From positions 372,001 through 436,000 of the forward strand of contig SEBV01000010.1 of NCBI GenBank assembly GCA_004172865.1: a stretch of DNA of 64,000 nt, read 5' to 3'. The DNA is from Gammaproteobacteria bacterium (GTDB lineage: Bacteria > Pseudomonadota > Gammaproteobacteria > Pseudomonadales > Cellvibrionaceae). Below are positions 8,455 through 20,429 of this stretch, one piece after another (the stretch's first letter is position 1; every line of letters begins with the position of its first letter). The position numbers and the translations under genes were made by a program. Below the pieces are notes generated by a model. The model was not told the DNA's origin. It was given only the letters and a program-made list of their open reading frames with translations, and did no database searches.

Positions 8455-9792
8455 TCAACTTAATGCCAGCTCAACCGCTTTAGCCAACTCCTGCGCAAGC
8501 TCTTTTACCTGGTTTTTATCTTCGCCTTCAACCATGACTCTTACGACAGGTTCAGTGCCAGATGGACGCAAAAGCACACGCCCGGTGCCAGCTAATTTAT
8601 CTTCAGTGGCTTTAACCGCTGCTTGCACGTTTTCATCTGAACTCAAGTCGACACGTTTAGCTGAACGCACGTTGATCATAACTTGCGGCAGTTTGGTCAT
8701 GCCTTTTTTAATTTTGTTAAGCGATTCGCCGAAGGTGGTGATTGCCAACAGTACCTGCAAAGCAGCGATTATGCCGTCGCCCGTGGTAGTTACATTGCTG
8801 CAGACAATATGACCGGAGTTTTCACCGCCGAGACGCCAGCCGTTTTGGCGCATCATCTCAATAACGTAGCGATCACCTACTTTCGCGCGCCCAAAAGGGA
8901 CGCCAAGTTTTTTCAGACCCAGTTCAAAACCGAAATTGCTCATGAGTGTTCCTACAACACCATCACAACCGCCGGTATATTCCTGCTGATATTTAGCGAT
9001 GATGTACAACAGCTCATCGCCATCGACGATTTCACCTTTGTGATCTACAAATACCACGCGATCACCATCACCATCGAAAGCAATACCTAAGTCAGCACCC
9101 ACTTCAACAACTTTTTCCTGCAAGGCTTCAGGTTTGGTGGAGCCACAACTACGGTTGATGTTGGTGCCGTTCGGCTCTACAAAAATCGGGATAATTTTTG
9201 CACCCAGCTCGCTAAATACGTCGGGGGCAATGTGATAAGTAGCACCGTTGGCGCAATCAAGAACAATCTGCAGACCTTTGAGATTAAAACCCCAAGGCAT
9301 AGTGCCTTTACAAAATTCGGTGTAACGGCCAGAGGCATCGCCAATACGTCGGGCTTTACCCAATTTCTCTGCGGTTACCATCGGTTTTTCCAACTCTTCC
9401 TCGACTAAAGACTCGAGTTCATCAGGCAATTTAGTGCCGTTTCCACCAAAAAACTTTATGCCGTTATCAACATAACTATTATGAGAAGCGCTGATCACGA
9501 TGCCAGCCTGCGCCTGAAATGTACGAGTTAAATAGGCGACTCCAGGCGTGGGCATTGGGCCGAGTAAACCTACATCTACACCCGCATTAATCAATCCAGC
9601 CTGCAATGCAGACTCAAACATATAGCCGGAGATACGAGTATCTTTGCCGATAAGAATTAGATTAGAGCCGTCAAAGCGATCCATAAGTACGCGGCCCGCG
9701 GCCCAGCCGAGCTTGAGCATAAAGTCGGGAGTAATTGGTGACTCACCGACTAAACCACGAATACCATCTGTACCAAAATATCTGCGTGACAT
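8455..9792 (-). CDS. glmM: Phosphoglucosamine mutase
   Basis: 445 residues from the ATG at 9792, preceded by GAAGGA; family members begin [13 protein letters not shown]. It converts glucosamine-6-phosphate to glucosamine-1-phosphate for UDP-GlcNAc, peptidoglycan and LPS synthesis. Signatures are the phosphoserine loop [12 protein letters not shown], the metal-binding DGDGDR and the substrate-specificity loop GGENSGH. The C-terminal [11 protein letters not shown] binds phosphate. It lies 27 bp after folP in the classic folP-glmM pair. Confidence 0.97.
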   Translation of the reverse strand: MSRRYFGTDGIRGLVGESPITPDFMLKLGWAAGRVLMDRFDGSNLILIGKDTRISGYMFESALQAGLINAGVDVGLLGPMPTPGVAYLTRTFQAQAGIVISASHNSYVDNGIKFFGGNGTKLPDELESLVEEELEKPMVTAEKLGKARRIGDASGRYTEFCKGTMPWGFNLKGLQIVLDCANGATYHIAPDVFSELGAKIIPIFVEPNGTNINRSCGSTKPEALQEKVVEVGADLGIAFDGDGDRVVFVDHKGEIVDGDELLYIIAKYQQEYTGGCDGVVGTLMSNFGFELGLKKLGVPFGRAKVGDRYVIEMMRQNGWRLGGENSGHIVCSNVTTTGDGIIAALQVLLAITTFGESLNKIKKGMTKLPQVMINVRSAKRVDLSSDENVQAAVKATEDKLAGTGRVLLRPSGTEPVVRVMVEGEDKNQVKELAQELAKAVELALS

Positions 9793-9819
9793 TGATTCCT
9801 TCTCCACTCTTTGAGCCGA

Positions 9820-10665
9820 TTATGCTGAATTTTTTAATGCGTTATAAACCGTGAGTACATCTTTGGTAGCCGCAACGTCGTGTACACGAATAATCGACGC
9901 ACCACGCTCTGCGGCCGCTAACGCCAAGGCCAAACTACCCGGTAAACGCTCATCGACATCGCGATTAAGCAATTGCCCTAACAAAGATTTGCGCGATAGG
10001 CCAACCAGAATAGGAAGATCTAAATCCTTAAATTCTGACAGACGCGCCAAAAGGGCGAGATTATGCGCGAGAGTTTTGCCAAAGCCAAATCCTGGATCTA
10101 TTAATATGCGATCTTTTGTAATTCCAGCCACTTCGCACGCGCTGATTCGCTCTTGCAAAAAACTCACTACCTCGCTCACAACATCTTTATAAGCTGGTGC
10201 CTGTTGCATGGTTTTCGGTTGACCTTGCATATGCATCAAGCAAATCGGTAAGCCAGAATCAGACGCCGCAATCAATGCATCGTCACGCATCAATGCACGT
10301 ACATCGTTAATAATTCCAGCACCTTTTTGTGAGGATTCACGAATCACACTGGCAGTGCTTGTATCCACTGAAACAAGCGCACCGAGCTTTTCTATCAGGG
10401 CTTCCACAACCGGAATGACACGATCCAACTCTTCTTGAACAGATACTATAGCAGCGCCAGGCCGAGTTGATTCTCCGCCTACATCCAAAACATCTGCGCC
10501 ATCAGCCAACATCGACGCAGCACGCTTGAGTACGAGGTCAATTGAAAATTGGCCGGCTTGGTAATAGCTTCCACCGTCCGAAAAGGAATCCGGCGTGATA
10601 TTTAGGATTCCCATAATTTTGGGAGTAGACAAATCAAGATGACGATTACCGCATTTGAGCAGCAT
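9820..10665 (-). CDS. folP: Dihydropteroate synthase
   Basis: 281 residues from the ATG at 10665; a TTG three codons earlier is possible. It condenses p-aminobenzoate with dihydropterin pyrophosphate in folate synthesis and is the sulfonamide target. Motifs are MGILNITPDSFSDGG, DVGGESTRPGA, IDPGFGFGKTL and GLSRKSLLGQLL, all on a TIM barrel. A terminator lies between it and ftsH, so folP-glmM probably has its own promoter or depends on read-through. Confidence 0.97.
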   Translation of the reverse strand: MLLKCGNRHLDLSTPKIMGILNITPDSFSDGGSYYQAGQFSIDLVLKRAASMLADGADVLDVGGESTRPGAAIVSVQEELDRVIPVVEALIEKLGALVSVDTSTASVIRESSQKGAGIINDVRALMRDDALIAASDSGLPICLMHMQGQPKTMQQAPAYKDVVSEVVSFLQERISACEVAGITKDRILIDPGFGFGKTLAHNLALLARLSEFKDLDLPILVGLSRKSLLGQLLNRDVDERLPGSLALALAAAERGASIIRVHDVAATKDVLTVYNALKNSA

Positions 10666-10696
10666 AGAAAACAAAACCTTAACCGAATGAATCTAT

Positions 10697-10727
10697 AAAA
10701 AAATAACCCCGAGCATGCTCGGGGTTT
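10697..10727 (-). terminator. Intrinsic terminator after ftsH
   Basis: The perfect palindrome CCCCGAGCATGCTCGGGG is followed, on the minus strand, by TTATTTTTTT. It lies about 25 bp past the ftsH stop and before folP. Confidence 0.9.
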
Positions 10728-10749
10728 GGGTTACTAATTACAAAACTAA

Positions 10750-12660
10750 TTAGTGAGTATTTGCAGGTCCGCCGATTGGCCCGGCTTTGTCATCCGGCTC
10801 GCCGGAATCTTTGCTGCGAAGATGACTGTTGAAATCATCATCATTCCACTCACGTGGAGGACGAACCTTACGTCGCGCCATTAAATCAGCAACTTGATCT
10901 GAATCGATGGTTTCATACTCCATCAAAGCATCTTTCATAGCTTCCAGAACATCGCGGTTATCTTCAAGAATTTTGGTAGCGCGGGTATAACATTCATCAA
11001 TAATACGACGAACCTCTTCATCAATTTGACGTGAGGTTTCACCAGAATATTGCTGAGTAGCCATACCTGGATAAGCGCCCTCTTCTTCACCATAATGCAA
11101 CGGACCGAGTTTTGCTGATAAACCCCACTTGGTGACCATGCTGCGTGCCATGCTGGTCGCACGTTCGATATCGTTAGATGCACCAGTGGTTACACCATCA
11201 ATACCTAAGGTCATTTCTTCAGCGATACGACCACCAAACAGCGTACATAAACGTGATTCTAATGAGCGTTTACTCCAGCTGTATTTGTCTTCTTCAGGCA
11301 AATACTGAGTTACACCTAAAGCGCCGCCACGAGGAATAATAGTCACTTTATGAACTGGATCATGCTCTGGTACGACACAGCCAATAATGGCGTGACCAGC
11401 TTCATGATAAGCCGTGTTCTCTTTCTCTTTTTCGCTCATAACCATAGATTTGCGCTCTGCGCCCATCATGATCTTGTCACGTGCTTTTTCGAAATCTTCC
11501 ATAGTAACAAGGCGCTTATTACCACGCGCTGCCATCAACGCAGCTTCGTTAACAAGGTTTGCCAACTCAGCTCCCGAGAAGCCCGGTGTACCGCGTGCGA
11601 TCACAGATGCACTAACACGCTCATCAAGCGGAACTTTGCGCATGTGTACTTTAAGAATTTGTTCGCGACCGCGGATATCCGGCAGGCCAACATAGACTTG
11701 ACGGTCAAAACGACCTGGACGCAATAAGGCTTTATCTAATACATCAGCACGGTTAGTCGCGGCGATAATAATTACGCCGTCATTACCTTCAAAACCATCC
11801 ATCTCGACCAGTAATTGGTTAAGAGTTTGTTCGCGCTCATCGTGACCACCACCATGACCGCCGCCACGGTGACGGCCTACAGCATCTATCTCGTCGATAA
11901 AGATAATGCATGGAGCTTGTTTTTTAGCTTGATCAAACATGTCGCGTACGCGGCTTGCACCAACACCCACAAACATCTCTACGAAATCTGAACCAGAAAT
12001 GGAGAAAAAGGGTACTTTTGCTTCACCAGCAATCGCTTTTGCAAGCAAGGTTTTACCTGTACCTGGTGGGCCAACCATCAATACACCACGAGGAATTTGT
12101 CCGCCGAGGCGTTGGAACTTAGAAGGATCTCGCAAGAACTGTACAAGCTCCTGCACTTCCTCCTTAGCTTCATCAACTCCCGCTACATCTGCGAAAGTCG
12201 TTTTAATTTGGTCTTCGCCGAGCAAGCGCGCTTTGCTCTTGCCAAAGCTCATTGGGCCACCTTTACCGCCGCCACCGCCTTGCATCTGACGCATAAAAAA
12301 CCAGAAAACACCCAGAATAATTAATACCGGGAAGCTGGCAACCAGCAATTGATTCCACAGACTTGGGGGCTCGATTTCACGACCTTTGATTGAAACGTTA
12401 TGAACGTAAAGATCGTCCAGTAATTTTGGATCTTGAGTTTGCGGCCTCACCGTTTTAAAGCTGGTACGATCAGTGTAAGTCCCTTCAATACTCACAGGAT
12501 CAATAATAACTTCTTGAACCCGCTCATCTTTAACGGCCTTAATGAAGTCGGAATAGCTAATTGCATCGCTATTCGGCGTTCTACTGAAGTTTTGGAACAC
12601 ACTGACGACTACCACGAGGATAACGAGCCAAATCAGGAGGTTCTTAGTAATATCGTTCAA
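10750..12660 (-). CDS. ftsH: ATP-dependent zinc metalloprotease FtsH
   Basis: 636 residues starting at TTG (12660), seven bases after GAGGA; no ATG start is available near the first membrane helix. Two N-terminal membrane segments (about 7-24 and 108-124) bracket a periplasmic domain. The AAA module has Walker A GPPGTGKT and Walker B IIFIDEID, followed by the peptidase zinc motif HEAGH. It degrades LpxC, sigma-32 and misfolded membrane proteins. The usual upstream partner rlmE is absent here. Confidence 0.97.
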   Translation of the reverse strand: MNDITKNLLIWLVILVVVVSVFQNFSRTPNSDAISYSDFIKAVKDERVQEVIIDPVSIEGTYTDRTSFKTVRPQTQDPKLLDDLYVHNVSIKGREIEPPSLWNQLLVASFPVLIILGVFWFFMRQMQGGGGGKGGPMSFGKSKARLLGEDQIKTTFADVAGVDEAKEEVQELVQFLRDPSKFQRLGGQIPRGVLMVGPPGTGKTLLAKAIAGEAKVPFFSISGSDFVEMFVGVGASRVRDMFDQAKKQAPCIIFIDEIDAVGRHRGGGHGGGHDEREQTLNQLLVEMDGFEGNDGVIIIAATNRADVLDKALLRPGRFDRQVYVGLPDIRGREQILKVHMRKVPLDERVSASVIARGTPGFSGAELANLVNEAALMAARGNKRLVTMEDFEKARDKIMMGAERKSMVMSEKEKENTAYHEAGHAIIGCVVPEHDPVHKVTIIPRGGALGVTQYLPEEDKYSWSKRSLESRLCTLFGGRIAEEMTLGIDGVTTGASNDIERATSMARSMVTKWGLSAKLGPLHYGEEEGAYPGMATQQYSGETSRQIDEEVRRIIDECYTRATKILEDNRDVLEAMKDALMEYETIDSDQVADLMARRKVRPPREWNDDDFNSHLRSKDSGEPDDKAGPIGGPANTH

Positions 12661-12964
12661 GGAGAGGTCCTCATAAACATAAAAACAGCATGGAAAATCT
12701 TAAAAATGGACTGACTTTTCTATAATTGGGGAGCGAATTTCGGATTACAAGGCCAAAGTATAACTCTGGATGACTCAATTAACTTTAGCAGCTTGTAAAT
12801 AAGCTGGGGCAAAATCCTTATTCATCCAATGAATTGATTTCTACATCCAGTATTCGCCCTATAGTCTAGTTTGATCCTAACGCAAAGTAAGTGCGCTAGG
12901 CTACAATAGCACCCACAGTCAATCACCGCCCTATTTCTTCAAATTGCATTCAAGGTAAGTATTT
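12661..12964. other. Divergent intergenic region ftsH/yhbY
   Basis: 304 bp. In Pseudomonas and relatives the 23S rRNA methyltransferase gene rlmE lies here; no remnant was seen in any frame. A TACAAT at 12902-12907 may be part of the yhbY promoter, but no good -35 sits at the right distance. Confidence 0.5.
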
Positions 12965-13267
12965 ATGCCCATCAGCGCAGATCGCAAAAAATCATTTCGT
13001 ACTATTGGCCACAAACTAAACCCCATTGTCACTATTGCAGGCAAAGGCTTGAGCGAAGGCGTGCTGCTGGAACTGAATCGCGCGCTTGATGATCACGAGC
13101 TGATCAAAGTTAAATTGGGTATTGCTGATCGCGACGAACGTAAAGAGTTGGTAGCTGAAATTATCGCCTTGCCTAATGTTGAGCTGATTCAAGAGATTGG
13201 AAAAGTAGTTATTCTCTATCGCGCTAATAAAAACGCCAATCCAAAACTTTCAAATTTGCATAGATAA
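12965..13267 (+). CDS. yhbY: YhbY-like CRM-domain RNA-binding protein
   Basis: 100 residues, essentially a single CRM domain (about 4-94) with the GxxG-type loop IAGKGLSEGVL and the IKVKLG strand. YhbY associates with pre-50S ribosomal particles. It is divergent from ftsH and convergent with greA, the normal neighbourhood. The shared terminator at 13281 follows at once. Confidence 0.95.
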   Translation: MPISADRKKSFRTIGHKLNPIVTIAGKGLSEGVLLELNRALDDHELIKVKLGIADRDERKELVAEIIALPNVELIQEIGKVVILYRANKNANPKLSNLHR

Positions 13268-13280
13268 TGATTGGATAAAT

Positions 13281-13310
13281 AAAAAAGCCGCCTAAAAAGG
13301 CGGCTTTTTT
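13281..13310. terminator. Bidirectional terminator between yhbY and greA
   Basis: An AAAAAAGCCGCC/GGCGGCTTTTTT hairpin with loop TAAAAA lies between two convergent genes and has a T-run on either strand. Confidence 0.93.
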
Positions 13311-13319
13311 ATAGCAAGC

Positions 13320-13799
13320 TTAAATATGTTCGACCTTGTCGATTTCATATTCCACTTCGCCACCTGGCGCTTTCACAACAACGACATCACCTTCTTCTTT
13401 TCCTATCAACGCGCGAGCAATCGGCGAGTTGACGGAAATTTTATTGGCTTTTACATCTGACTCATCGTCACCAACAATTTGATAGGTAACGGTTTGTTCA
13501 GTTTCTACATTCAAAATAGTTACGGTTGTACCAAAAATCACCTTTCCGCTGTGTGGGATTTTGGTGACGTCGATAATTTGCGCATTGCTTAATTTGCCTT
13601 CAATTTCTTGAATGCGACCTTCGCAAAAACTTTGTTGTTCGCGTGCAGCAGAGTATTCAGCATTTTCTTTTAAATCGCCGTGAGCGCGAGCTTCAGCGAT
13701 AGCATTTACAATGCGTGGGCGCTGTACTTTTTTCAAATCTTCCAGCTCGGCGGCCAATTTTTCAGCGCCGAGTGCGGTCATTGGAAATTTAGTGCTCAT
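13320..13799 (-). CDS. greA: Transcription elongation factor GreA
   Basis: 159 residues. An N-terminal coiled-coil (about 1-75, with [18 protein letters not shown], including the tip acidic residues) is followed by an FKBP-like domain ending [16 protein letters not shown]. It rescues backtracked RNA polymerase by stimulating transcript cleavage. It lies 80 bp downstream of carB, the usual carA-carB-greA order. Confidence 0.97.
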   Translation of the reverse strand: MSTKFPMTALGAEKLAAELEDLKKVQRPRIVNAIAEARAHGDLKENAEYSAAREQQSFCEGRIQEIEGKLSNAQIIDVTKIPHSGKVIFGTTVTILNVETEQTVTYQIVGDDESDVKANKISVNSPIARALIGKEEGDVVVVKAPGGEVEYEIDKVEHI

Positions 13800-13879
13800 G
13801 TTTCTTCCTGGATTAAAAAGGTCTGTATTAAAGAAGCCTTATTAATAAGGCCTCCTGCTGAAGGCCTGAAAAAACGGCC

Positions 13880-16800
13880 TTATTTATGGGGTCTTTTATG
13901 CAAATCCTGCAAACGGCGTACTTCAATATGCTCGCCTTCCTTCAACGCCATACATACCGCTTGAGCAGCAGCTAAGGTGGTGTTGTAGTAAACGCGATGA
14001 TTTTCGGCACTGCGACGAATTGACGATGAATCACGAGTTGCTTGACGGCCTTCTACCGTATTCAAAATCAAATCTACTTCGTCGTTTTTGATCATATCCA
14101 CGATATGCGGACGACCTTCTTGCACCTTGTTAATGACCTGAACATTTAAACCAGCTTTTTGCAAAATCGCTGCAGTGCCGCGCGTTGCGACCAATTTAAA
14201 GCCAAGTTCAGCCAAATCTTTACCAACGCCAACGATACCGGCTTTATCCATATCGCGAACGCTTAAAAACGCAGTGCCCGATACAGGAATACGGTTGTTC
14301 GCGCCCAATTGCGATTTTCCGTAAGCTTCACCGAAGGTGTCGCCCACCCCCATAACTTCGCCGGTGGATTTCATTTCCGGGCCAAGAATTGGATCGACCG
14401 CAGGGAATTTATTGAACGGGAAAACCGCTTCTTTTACGCTGAAATAGGTTGGGATAATTTCTTTCGTAAAGCCTTGCTCGGCCAATGATGTACCAGCCTG
14501 ACAGCGCGCTGCAATTTTCGCCAACGATACACCGATACATTTAGACACAAACGGAACTGTACGGGATGCACGTGGGTTAACTTCAATCACGTAAATTTTT
14601 TCGTCTTGATAAGCCAGCTGAGTATTCATGAGGCCGATTACGCCTAACTCAAGTGCCATTTGCTTAACTTGTTCGCGCATTGCGTCTTGAACATCGGCAG
14701 GCAATGAATATGGAGGCAAAGAACACGCTGAGTCACCGGAGTGAACGCCGCATTGCTCAATGTGTTGCATGATGCCACCGATAATGACTTGTTTGCCATC
14801 CGACACCGCATCAATATCCACTTCAATCGCGTTGTTCAGGAAGTGATCGAGCAGTACAGGCGCATCTTCAGATACTTGTACCGCAGTGCGCATATAGGTG
14901 CGCAATTCATCTTCTTTGTAGACGATTTCCATTGCACGACCACCCAATACATAGGACGGGCGCACAACCAATGGATAACCAACACGATCAGCAGCAACAA
15001 GCGCTTGTTCGAGCGAACGAACGATAGCGTTTGGCGGTTGCAACAGACCTAGTTTTTCAATCATTTGCTGGAAGCGTTCACGATCTTCAGCTTTATCGAT
15101 AGCGTCTGGACTGGTACCGATAATTGGCACGCCTTCAGCTTCCAACGCGCGCGACAATTTCAGTGGAGTTTGTCCACCAAACTGTACGATAACGCCAACT
15201 GGTTTTTCTTTGTGGACGATTTCCAATACATCTTCCAAAGTCACAGGTTCGAAGAACAAGCGATCTGAAGTGTCGTAATCGGTAGAAACAGTTTCAGGGT
15301 TACAGTTAACCATGATGGTTTCGTAGCCGTCTTCACGCATTGCCAAGGCAGCGTGCACGCAGCAGTAATCGAATTCAATACCTTGGCCAATACGGTTTGG
15401 ACCGCCGCCGATAACCAGAATCTTTTTCTTATCGCTCGGATTGGCTTCGCACTCTTCTTCGTAAGTGGAGTACATGTAAGCAGTAGAGGTTGAAAACTCA
15501 GCCGCGCAGGTATCAACACGTTTGTAAACCGGACGGATATTCAGCTTCTGACGGTAATGGCGAACTTCTTTTTCGCTCACGCCCAGTAGAGTTGCTAGAC
15601 GCTTATCAGAGAAGCCTTTGCGTTTGTAGGCGAACAAGCCGTCGGCATCGAAGCTTGCGAGAGATTTTCCGCGCAGCGCTTGCTCCATGAAAATCAATTC
15701 TTCGATTTGAACAAGGAACCATGGGTCAATTTTGGATAGGTTGAAAACATCTTCAACACTTAAACCAGCGCGGAAAGCATCGCCAACATACCAAATACGC
15801 TCTGCACCGGGCGTTGCCAGTTCGCTGCGAATTTTCGCAAGACCTTCACCAGTCGTGACATCTACTTTAGATTCAAAACCGGCAGAACCAACCTCCAAAC
15901 CACGTAACGCTTTTTGTAACGACTCCTGGAAAGTACGGCCAATCGCCATAACCTCGCCAACGGATTTCATTTGCGTCGTCAAACGTGCATCTGCTTCGCC
16001 AAATTTCTCGAAAGTGAAGCGCGGAACTTTGGTAACCACGTAGTCGATAGACGGCTCAAATGATGCTGGAGTTGCACCGCCAGTAATGTCGTTTTTCAAT
16101 TCATCGAGCGTGTAACCTACCGCGAGTTTTGCAGCGATTTTCGCAATCGGGAAACCAGTTGCTTTGGACGCAAGTGCAGATGAGCGCGATACGCGTGGGT
16201 TCATCTCAATCACAACCATACGGCCGTCAACCGGATTGACCGCGAACTGCACGTTAGAACCACCAGTTTCCACACCAATTTCACGCAATACCGCAATCGA
16301 GGCGTTACGCATGATTTGGTATTCTTTATCGGTCAATGTCTGTGCTGGCGCTACGGTAATGGAGTCGCCGGTGTGTACGCCCATCGGATCAAAGTTTTCA
16401 ATCGAGCAGACGATAATGCAGTTGTCGTTTTTGTCGCGAACAACTTCCATTTCGTACTCTTTCCAGCCGAGCAAAGACTCATCGATCAATAGCTCATTGG
16501 TTGGCGACAAGTCAAAACCGCGGGTACATATTTCTTCGAACTCATCCCAGTTGTAAGCGATACCACCGCCTGAGCCACCCATGGTAAATGACGGGCGAAT
16601 GATGCAAGGAAAGCCGAACTCTTTCGGAGCTTCTTTGGCTTCTTCAAAGGTGTGAACGATTTTCGCACGCGCACATGAAAGGCCAATACGTTTCATGGCT
16701 TGGTCGAAGAGATTGCGATCTTCCGCCATGTTGATGGCTTCTTCTTTCGCGCCGATCAATTCAACATTGTATTTTTCGAGCACGCCATTTTTGGCTAATG

Positions 16801-17101
16801 CCAAGGCGCAGTTCAACGCGGTTTGGCCGCCCATGGTTGGGAGGATTACATCAGGACGTTCTTTTTCGATAATTTTGGCAACAGTTTGCCATTCGATTGG
16901 CTCGATGTAAGTTGCATCCGCCATCGTTGGGTCGGTCATGATGGTGGCCGGGTTTGAGTTCACCAGAATAACGCGGTAACCCTCTTCGCGCAGGGCTTTA
17001 CAGGCTTGGGCGCCTGAGTAGTCGAACTCACAGGCTTGACCGATCACGATTGGGCCAGCACCGAGAATCAAGATACTGTTTATGTCTGTACGTTTTGGCA
17101 T
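13880..17101 (-). CDS. carB: Carbamoyl-phosphate synthase large subunit
   Basis: 1073 residues, full length. Two homologous ATP-grasp halves begin at about 1 ([20 protein letters not shown]) and about 555 ([16 protein letters not shown]), and a C-terminal methylglyoxal-synthase-like allosteric domain spans about 935-1073. It makes carbamoyl phosphate from bicarbonate, two ATP and ammonia tunnelled from CarA, feeding pyrimidine and arginine synthesis. It is separated from carA by 154 bp, longer than in most operons, and that spacer can fold into a branched RNA. Confidence 0.98.
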   Translation of the reverse strand: MPKRTDINSILILGAGPIVIGQACEFDYSGAQACKALREEGYRVILVNSNPATIMTDPTMADATYIEPIEWQTVAKIIEKERPDVILPTMGGQTALNCALALAKNGVLEKYNVELIGAKEEAINMAEDRNLFDQAMKRIGLSCARAKIVHTFEEAKEAPKEFGFPCIIRPSFTMGGSGGGIAYNWDEFEEICTRGFDLSPTNELLIDESLLGWKEYEMEVVRDKNDNCIIVCSIENFDPMGVHTGDSITVAPAQTLTDKEYQIMRNASIAVLREIGVETGGSNVQFAVNPVDGRMVVIEMNPRVSRSSALASKATGFPIAKIAAKLAVGYTLDELKNDITGGATPASFEPSIDYVVTKVPRFTFEKFGEADARLTTQMKSVGEVMAIGRTFQESLQKALRGLEVGSAGFESKVDVTTGEGLAKIRSELATPGAERIWYVGDAFRAGLSVEDVFNLSKIDPWFLVQIEELIFMEQALRGKSLASFDADGLFAYKRKGFSDKRLATLLGVSEKEVRHYRQKLNIRPVYKRVDTCAAEFSTSTAYMYSTYEEECEANPSDKKKILVIGGGPNRIGQGIEFDYCCVHAALAMREDGYETIMVNCNPETVSTDYDTSDRLFFEPVTLEDVLEIVHKEKPVGVIVQFGGQTPLKLSRALEAEGVPIIGTSPDAIDKAEDRERFQQMIEKLGLLQPPNAIVRSLEQALVAADRVGYPLVVRPSYVLGGRAMEIVYKEDELRTYMRTAVQVSEDAPVLLDHFLNNAIEVDIDAVSDGKQVIIGGIMQHIEQCGVHSGDSACSLPPYSLPADVQDAMREQVKQMALELGVIGLMNTQLAYQDEKIYVIEVNPRASRTVPFVSKCIGVSLAKIAARCQAGTSLAEQGFTKEIIPTYFSVKEAVFPFNKFPAVDPILGPEMKSTGEVMGVGDTFGEAYGKSQLGANNRIPVSGTAFLSVRDMDKAGIVGVGKDLAELGFKLVATRGTAAILQKAGLNVQVINKVQEGRPHIVDMIKNDEVDLILNTVEGRQATRDSSSIRRSAENHRVYYNTTLAAAQAVCMALKEGEHIEVRRLQDLHKRPHK

Positions 17102-17146
17102 GTCTGCTCCGTTTGTCAGCCTTAAGTGTTCGGTCGCGCAGTAAGT

Positions 17147-17216
17147 TAGGCAAGACTCGCCGTAAACCCATTCTTAGGGGTCGACACTCACGTCTGTGAG
17201 CGTACGGTCTCGCCTA
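17147..17216 (-). ncRNA. Candidate three-way-junction RNA in the carA-carB spacer
   Basis: On the transcribed (minus) strand, TAGGCGAGAC pairs over 10 bp with GTCTTGCCTA, with one G-U pair. The closed region holds a second helix, ACGCTCAC/GTGAGTGT with tetraloop AGAC (8 bp, one G-U), and a third, ACCC/GGGT with an 8-nt loop. The result is a three-way junction of 70 nt ending 45 nt before the carB start. Such order is unlikely by chance in a spacer, but the call comes from one sequence without covariation. It could be a cis-regulatory element, a processing site or a dispersed structured repeat. Confidence 0.5.
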
Positions 17217-17255
17217 GCTAAAATACCCAACCTCTTGTGAGGCTATACGTAATTC

Positions 17256-18419
17256 TTAGCTCGGCTTGCGAGCTTGCATCAATTCAATAAAGTGATCGAA
17301 CAAGGTATCCGCCTCGTGTGGGCCGGGGCTTGCTTCGGGGTGACCCTGAAAGCTAAATGCGGGCCGGTCGGTGCGATGAATACCTTGCAAAGATCCGTCA
17401 AACAATGACTTGTGAGTCGCAACCAAGTTGGCTGGCAAGCTTGATTCTTCCACTGCAAACCCGTGGTTTTGGGCAGTAATCATCACACGCTTGGACTCAA
17501 GATCTTGTACCGGATGATTGCCACCGTGATGACCAAATTTCATCTTGAGCGTTTTAGCTCCAGATGCCAGCGCCAATAATTGGTGACCGAGGCAAATACC
17601 GAATACTGGAAGATCTGTATCAACGATAGTTTTGATGGCTTCAATGGCGTACGTACATGGCTCAGGATCACCAGGGCCGTTGGACAAGAACACACCATCA
17701 GGATTCAAAGCCAGCACGTCTGCCGCTGAAGTTTTGGCGGGAACGACAATCAGCTCGCAATCGCGATCCGCAAGCATACGCAGGATGTTGCGCTTAACAC
17801 CGTAGTCGTAAGCAACTACTTTGAATTTCTTGGCACCCGTTAACGTCTTGTGACCTTCGCCGAGCTGCCAGCTGCTTTCATTCCAGTTGTAAGAATCGCT
17901 TACGGTGACTTCTTTTGCTAAATCCAGACCTTTCAATCCACCAAAAGCTTTGGCTGCTGCCAAGGCTTTAGCCTCGTCTACATCGCCAGCGATAATCGCG
18001 CCGTTTTGCGCACCTTTATCACGGAGAAGACGGGTTAAGCGGCGGGTATCAATATCCGCAATCCCAACCACGTTGCGCTCTTTCAAATAGCTGGAAAGAT
18101 CTTGTTGGCTGCGGAAATTGCTGGCGATTAAGGGTAAATCGCGGATGATTAAACCTGACGCCCACACCTTGTCGCATTCACCATCTTCAGTGGTGGTGCC
18201 GGTATTACCGATATGGGGATAAGTGAGGGTAACAATTTGTTGCGCGTATGATGGGTCGGTAAGGATTTCCTGATATCCGGTCATAGCAGTGTTAAACACT
18301 ACTTCACCAACAGATAAGCCTTCGGCACCAATAGAAGTACCACGAAAAATGCTACCGTCAGCAAGCACGAGTAGCGCGGGTCTCTTTACGAGAGCGGGGT
18401 TTGGGTCCCGGTTATTCAA
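17256..18419 (-). CDS. carA: Carbamoyl-phosphate synthase small subunit
   Basis: 387 residues starting at TTG (18419), six bases after AGGAGGT. The N-terminal domain has [12 protein letters not shown]. The class I glutamine amidotransferase domain (about 195-380) has the catalytic Cys in [10 protein letters not shown] and His/Glu in HPEASPG. It releases ammonia from glutamine for CarB. A candidate promoter, leader ORF and attenuator hairpin lie upstream. Confidence 0.97.
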   Translation of the reverse strand: MNNRDPNPALVKRPALLVLADGSIFRGTSIGAEGLSVGEVVFNTAMTGYQEILTDPSYAQQIVTLTYPHIGNTGTTTEDGECDKVWASGLIIRDLPLIASNFRSQQDLSSYLKERNVVGIADIDTRRLTRLLRDKGAQNGAIIAGDVDEAKALAAAKAFGGLKGLDLAKEVTVSDSYNWNESSWQLGEGHKTLTGAKKFKVVAYDYGVKRNILRMLADRDCELIVVPAKTSAADVLALNPDGVFLSNGPGDPEPCTYAIEAIKTIVDTDLPVFGICLGHQLLALASGAKTLKMKFGHHGGNHPVQDLESKRVMITAQNHGFAVEESSLPANLVATHKSLFDGSLQGIHRTDRPAFSFQGHPEASPGPHEADTLFDHFIELMQARKPS

Positions 18420-18539
18420 GTAAACCTCCTGGGTTTGGCAGTGGTTTTAAAGCTAAAACTGGTGCGCAAAAACAAACTTCACTTTCTTCAGGCTCAAAAA
18501 GACAATCGCACAGGCTAAAGGCGCGAAAATCGAGTTTTT

Positions 18540-18647
18540 TTACGGGCTAAAGTGAATTTGCCTGGCTGCAGGTTGTAAAAAAGCGAGATGAAACTGAATT
18601 CCATCTCGCTTCGATACAGATTGTCTGTGAGCTAACTGTCTAATCAT
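18540..18647 (-). CDS. Possible 35-residue leader peptide of carAB
   Basis: An ATG frame, MIRQLAHRQSVSKRDGIQ onward, lies inside the carA leader and reads straight through the hairpin at 18577-18611, ending 120 bp before carA. Translation to this point would melt the hairpin, the geometry of pyrBI-type attenuation. The ribosome site is weak, with no clear GGAG, so translation is unproven. Confidence 0.35.
   Translation of the reverse strand: MIRQLAHRQSVSKRDGIQFHLAFLQPAARQIHFSP
18577..18611 (-). terminator. Attenuator-like intrinsic terminator in the carA leader
   Basis: On the minus strand AAGCGAGATG pairs with CATCTCGCTT and is followed by TTTTTT. It lies downstream of the best promoter candidate (18705-18733) and upstream of carA, so it would act inside the carAB leader. 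Alternatively it is the end of the dapB transcript. Confidence 0.75.
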
Positions 18648-18704
18648 CAGCTAGCGATATTGTCTACAGCCAAGCGCGGCAGTGCCGAGCGCAATTAACC
18701 GCGA

Positions 18705-18733
18705 ATTGTACGGGAGTGTGCCCAAAGTGTCCA
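18705..18733 (-). promoter_or_regulatory. Candidate sigma-70 promoter for carAB
   Basis: On the minus strand TGGACA and TACAAT are separated by exactly 17 bp. Transcription would begin near 18698, giving a ~280-nt leader before carA. Confidence 0.6.
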
Positions 18734-18821
18734 TTGGAAATTCCTTTTTGACATGATTAATTAGCCAGAGGCTAGGCTAAGACACTTGTTTTAGCTGACT
18801 TTACGCGCACTTAAAAGAAGC

Positions 18822-19569
18822 TTATTTTTTAACAAAAACCTTGCTAACCAAAGTGACAGCCACCAGCACTAATGCGCCCGCAACGACACCTAAAACCATG
18901 TTAGCGAGCGAGCCACCAAGCGTTGCGATAATGCTGCCGTAATAATATTCAATACTATGAGTGAGGCTGTGCATAAACGGCAAACCGTGTGCAAGAATTC
19001 CACCGCCTACCAAAAACATCGCTGCGGTACCTATCACAGCCAAGGACTTCATCAATAAAGGCGCTGTCAGCAACAGCCCTTTACCAAGTTTATGTTGGAA
19101 GCCGAGCCATGCTCCCTGTCCTTCTTTCTTAAGCAGGTGCAAACCCATATCGTCTAACTTTACGATCAGGGCGACAAAACCGTAAACGCCTACGGTCATG
19201 ATCAAGGCAACTGTAATTACTGCGATCACCTGAGTGAGAAAAGCAGCTTGGGCGATAGCACCTAATGTGATGACGATAATTTCAGCAGAAAGGACAAAGT
19301 CGGTGCGAATTGCGCCTTTGATTTTTTCTTTTTCGAATTCCGCCATGTCAACTTGGGGATTGCGAAGCGCAGCTGCAGCCTTTCGCAACCGCCCAAACCA
19401 CCGGCAATTCGCGTTCAGCTCTTACACCGGCAACTTGTTCAGCATTAAGCGCGAGATCATCACCCAATACACCTGCTGTTTTCTTCGCAGCGACTTTGGT
19501 CATGAGCGCTACGTCATCAAGAACAGCAGCGATATCATCGATAAGAAGCAATAAACTTGAACCAGCCAT
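18822..19569 (-). pseudogene. DUF808 (YedI-like) membrane protein gene, internally deleted and frameshifted
   Basis: Two overlapping minus-strand frames make up one broken gene. The first (19569 to 19348) encodes the typical YedI N-terminus, [19 protein letters not shown] to [11 protein letters not shown]. The second (to 18822) resumes at FEKEKIKGAIRTDFVLSAEI and carries the C-terminal membrane segments to VSKVFVKK. Roughly 50 residues that normally join these parts in E. coli YedI are missing, and the frame changes at the junction, near 19375. This fits a deletion not divisible by three. It lies between dapB and carA. An assembly error is the main alternative. Confidence 0.8.
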
Positions 19570-19604
19570 TTACGGCTCCCGCCATGTGAATTACGTGAAA
19601 GAAA

Positions 19605-20429
<825 letters not shown>

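Noticed and set aside
13880-17101. Many long open frames opposite and within carB
   Set aside because: They are frame shadows of a conserved 1073-residue gene; none has family resemblance or a ribosome site.
18540-18647. Assigning the leader ORF to a named leader-peptide family
   Set aside because: It has no run of regulatory codons such as Trp, His or Arg, and no family could be recalled with confidence, so it is left unnamed.
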